NCBI GenBank assembly: GCA_965238045.1
Contig: CBDEGU010000007.1
Location: 310,001-374,000, forward strand
Direction: 5' to 3'
Source of the DNA: CBDEGU01 sp965238045
Lineage (GTDB): Bacteria > Acidobacteriota > Terriglobia > Bryobacterales > UBA6623
Length of the DNA: 64,000 bases
Shown: piece by piece, positions 62,227-64,000 of the stretch
Layout of the letters: each line of letters starts with the position of its first letter
Numbering within the stretch: the stretch's first letter is position 1
Translations under genes and position numbers: made by a program
The notes under the pieces: generated by a model
What the model was told of the DNA's origin: nothing
The model's input: the letters and a program-made list of their open reading frames with translations, nothing else
Databases searched by the model: none

Positions 62227-62958
62227 ATGTCTCAGCCCGAACCAGGCCGTATCTCCGTCGTTATCCCCGCGCGCAACGAACAGGATAGCATCGCCGCGAC
62301 AATTGATCAGTTTCAGCAGGCCACCGTCCATGAGGTGATCGTCGCCGACGGTGACAGCCATGACCGCACGCGCGAAATTGCAAGCGATTGCGGTGCTGCG
62401 GTGATCCGTTCCGCGCCGGGCCGGGGGCGTCAGCAGAATCTCGGCGCGGCCGCCGCGACCGGCGACATTCTGCTGTTTCTTCACGCTGATACCGTTCTCC
62501 CGCCCGGATTTCAGCGGCACGTCCGTGAAGTGCTCGCACGAGACGGAGTCAGCGCCGGCGCGTTCCTGCTGCGGATCGGCGCTCCCAGACGGGCCCTGCG
62601 ATTGGTGGAACGGATGGCCAATTGGCGTTCGAACATCCTGCAGCTGCCCTACGGCGATCAGGCGCTTTTCGTCAAGGCCGAGACCTTCCGCCGAGTGGGC
62701 GGCTTTCCGGACATCCCATTGATGGAAGACTTCGAGTTGATGTGCCGGCTGCGCAAGCTTGGGCGAATCGAGATCGCGCCCGTGGCGGTAACCACCTCGG
62801 CCCGGCGTTGGGACAATCTCGGCGTCTGGCGGGCAACCTGGACGAACCAGGTCTGCGTTTTTGCGTACCTGCTGCGAATATCCCCTCGGCGAATCGCCCG
62901 CTGGCGCGATGCGAAAATCAGTCTTGGTAGCTCTGTCGTGTCGCCGCCGCGGAGATGA
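62227..62958 (+). CDS. Family 2 glycosyltransferase of the TIGR04283 (arsenosugar-associated) type
   Basis: 243 residues. Opens with ISVVIPARNEQDSIAATIDQ; the DxD-like nucleotide site is HADTVLPPGF, preceded by VADGDSHDRTREIA. GRGRQQNLGAAAATGDILLF and the acceptor segment YGDQALFVKAETFRRVGGFP, then LMEDFELMCRLRKLG (ED acid) fit the TIGR04283 subgroup. That subgroup is linked to arsenosugar biosynthesis with arsM and radical SAM partners. Those partners are not visible, so the arsenic link rests on family and the nearby arsC. Confidence 0.85.
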   Translation: MSQPEPGRISVVIPARNEQDSIAATIDQFQQATVHEVIVADGDSHDRTREIASDCGAAVIRSAPGRGRQQNLGAAAATGDILLFLHADTVLPPGFQRHVREVLARDGVSAGAFLLRIGAPRRALRLVERMANWRSNILQLPYGDQALFVKAETFRRVGGFPDIPLMEDFELMCRLRKLGRIEIAPVAVTTSARRWDNLGVWRATWTNQVCVFAYLLRISPRRIARWRDAKISLGSSVVSPPRR

Positions 62959-63110
62959 CCTGACTGTACTCCGGGCGCGGCAAGCGCGCTTGTCAGCGGG
63001 TTGACGCCGGAAATACAACGCAAAATACGGGGAAATCTCCGCAATAGCGCACAGAGGGATCAGGCCACGCTATCCTAGGAACAGAATCTTCAGGGTTGAT
63101 CGCGGGGGCT

Positions 63111-63158
63111 GCTTGGTGATTAGGGTGCTTGGTTATCGGGGCGCTTGGCGATCAGGAT
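63111..63158. repeat. Three imperfect 16-bp tandem repeats
   Basis: GCTTGGTGATTAGGGT, GCTTGGTTATCGGGGC and GCTTGGCGATCAGGAT follow one another without gap, upstream of the gene starting at 63184. The conserved core is GCTTGG-GAT. Repeated spacing near a promoter region could mean regulator binding or slippage; neither is shown. Confidence 0.6.
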
Positions 63159-63183
63159 GAGTCAGTTATCAGAGTAAGTCGTT

Positions 63184-64000
63184 GTGAGTCCCCTTCTAGA
63201 GTTGCCGCTGGTCCGCGACCTGCACGAGCGAAGTCTGCTGTTTCCAATGATCGTCGTGCTGGTGGTGGCCGTGGTTTTGTTGCAGGGCGTCCTGGCTCCC
63301 AAGCCCGCGGAAGGAGATGAAGGTGGGGCGCAATTGTCGCCTCCGCCGCCCCCGCTGGTGCGGCCCGAACTCGAAAAAACGCCGCTTGCCTACGCCGAGG
63401 ACTACTGGCTGCAACTCGGTGAGCGGTTACAGCCTCGTTTCGTGCTCATCGGCCGCGACCATGTGCCCGGGATCGTGATGGCTCGCGGCCTTGTCCTGAC
63501 ATCGATCCAGGCGGCCGATGACGTCGTGGCCGAAGCGATGGCGCTAGGTTCCGCGCTCGCGGGTTCCCCATCCGAAAGTGAGCTCCAGCCAGCAGATCGC
63601 ACCGGTGCCGCCGCGGAGGCGCCGTCCCCCGAGGCTTCAGGGACAGAGAGTCCGAAAACAGAAGGCGGGCAAGCGAGCGAAAGCGAGACGGAAGACCCGC
63701 CCCAACGGCCCGCGGCGTCTTATGCGGTCGTGGGCGTCGACACGGATTGGGGCCTGGGGGTGCTGCGGCTTGCCGACCCTTCCTCGGGAGCCGCCTTTCC
63801 CGCGCCTGTCCCTCGTGAGTGGCAAGCCGGCGCGCACGTCGCCGCCATAAGCCTGACGCCCGATCAGCATCCACGCATCACGCGCGGCGTCCTGGTTTCG
63901 GTCCCTCCTGAAAACGATTACTCGGAGTCCGGGTCATTTGCGGACGCCGTGCTTGACGTATCGATCCCGTTCCCGGGCAACATCACCGTGGCGGCGATCG
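63184..64000 (+). CDS. Membrane-anchored protein resembling a degenerate trypsin-like (HtrA-type) protease, 3' end outside
   Basis: At least 272 residues from a GTG at 63184; the frame stays open to the right edge. A single membrane helix (LLFPMIVVLVVAVVLLQGVL) anchors an external domain. The domain keeps the strand pattern of HtrA/DegP proteases: VPGIVMARGLVLTSIQAADD stands where the active His would be (usually TNxHV), and VVGVDTDWGLGVLRLADP where the Asp is (usually DLAVLKV). The His is replaced. The region between them is an acidic, low-complexity linker. The Ser region is not reached. It may be a non-catalytic, binding-only relative. Confidence 0.65.
   Translation, partial: MSPLLELPLVRDLHERSLLFPMIVVLVVAVVLLQGVLAPKPAEGDEGGAQLSPPPPPLVRPELEKTPLAYAEDYWLQLGERLQPRFVLIGRDHVPGIVMARGLVLTSIQAADDVVAEAMALGSALAGSPSESELQPADRTGAAAEAPSPEASGTESPKTEGGQASESETEDPPQRPAASYAVVGVDTDWGLGVLRLADPSSGAAFPAPVPREWQAGAHVAAISLTPDQHPRITRGVLVSVPPENDYSESGSFADAVLDVSIPFPGNITVAAI

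Noticed and set aside
63111..63158. CRISPR array
   Set aside because: The 16-bp units touch each other without spacers, and there are no cas genes in the window.

Overview
The window is high-GC bacterial DNA. Its gene content fits an acidobacterium of the Solibacter/Bryobacter kind, though no rRNA or marker tree was available to prove this. The clues are a PVC-type haem-binding propeller protein, a PSCyt1/DUF1549/DUF1553 protein, Tat-exported Gfo/Idh/MocA and enolase-superfamily proteins, a Ser/Thr kinase fragment of the type that continues into a TolB-like propeller, a MauG-type peroxidase, S9 peptidase and LarC.

Bases 1-21,100 are an insertion-sequence graveyard around three large genes. 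Present are two broken copies of one integrase-core IS (about 663-2018 and 9960-11083) and solo ends of the same element. There are also IS630 and IS1380 scraps, an intact IS256-family element (about 5684-7118) nested inside a small inverted-repeat element, an intact IS1595 element with its target duplication (11739-12775), a broken IS1-like element and a 110-bp MITE-like repeat. Genes broken here are a Gfo/Idh/MocA oxidoreductase, an Rrf2 regulator, a beta-lactamase-family hydrolase, a Ser/Thr kinase and a SRAP protein. The large intact genes are a PVC-type cytochrome/propeller protein (2351-5419), a tandem alpha/beta-hydrolase (7494-9893), and a 1653-residue protein (15692-20653) that fuses the same tandem hydrolase to a glycosidase-like module. 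The fusion and its free-standing paralogue are the most novel items in the window.

Bases 21,900-44,300 are orderly. They hold sugar- and acid-related enzymes (Gfo/Idh/MocA oxidoreductase, L-rhamnonate-dehydratase-like enzyme, mutarotase-like lipoprotein), an acyl-CoA carboxyltransferase, a radical SAM/SPASM protein, the PSCyt1/DUF1549/DUF1553 protein, an exported O-methyltransferase and a formamidase-like protein. A YihY/AI-2E membrane pair, tRNA-Val(TAC), a prolyl oligopeptidase, a PD40 propeller/MauG pair and an aspartoacylase-like enzyme follow.

Bases 44,300-57,650 carry housekeeping genes: polyprenyl synthetase, TatD, methionyl-tRNA synthetase, LarC, thiazole synthase and an FtsB-like protein. 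They lie between two apparently identical, oppositely oriented 1448-bp IS256-family elements. Each copy has its own 8-bp target duplication, so both look like recent independent insertions. The left copy splits a zinc-ribbon gene whose frame would be restored by precise excision.

Bases 57,800-64,000 hold an ABC-2 exporter pair with a DUF420 membrane protein, a two-domain Rid-like protein, a thioredoxin-type arsenate reductase, a small flagellar-rod-like protein, a TIGR04283-like glycosyltransferase, and the start of a membrane-anchored protein resembling a degenerate trypsin-like protease.
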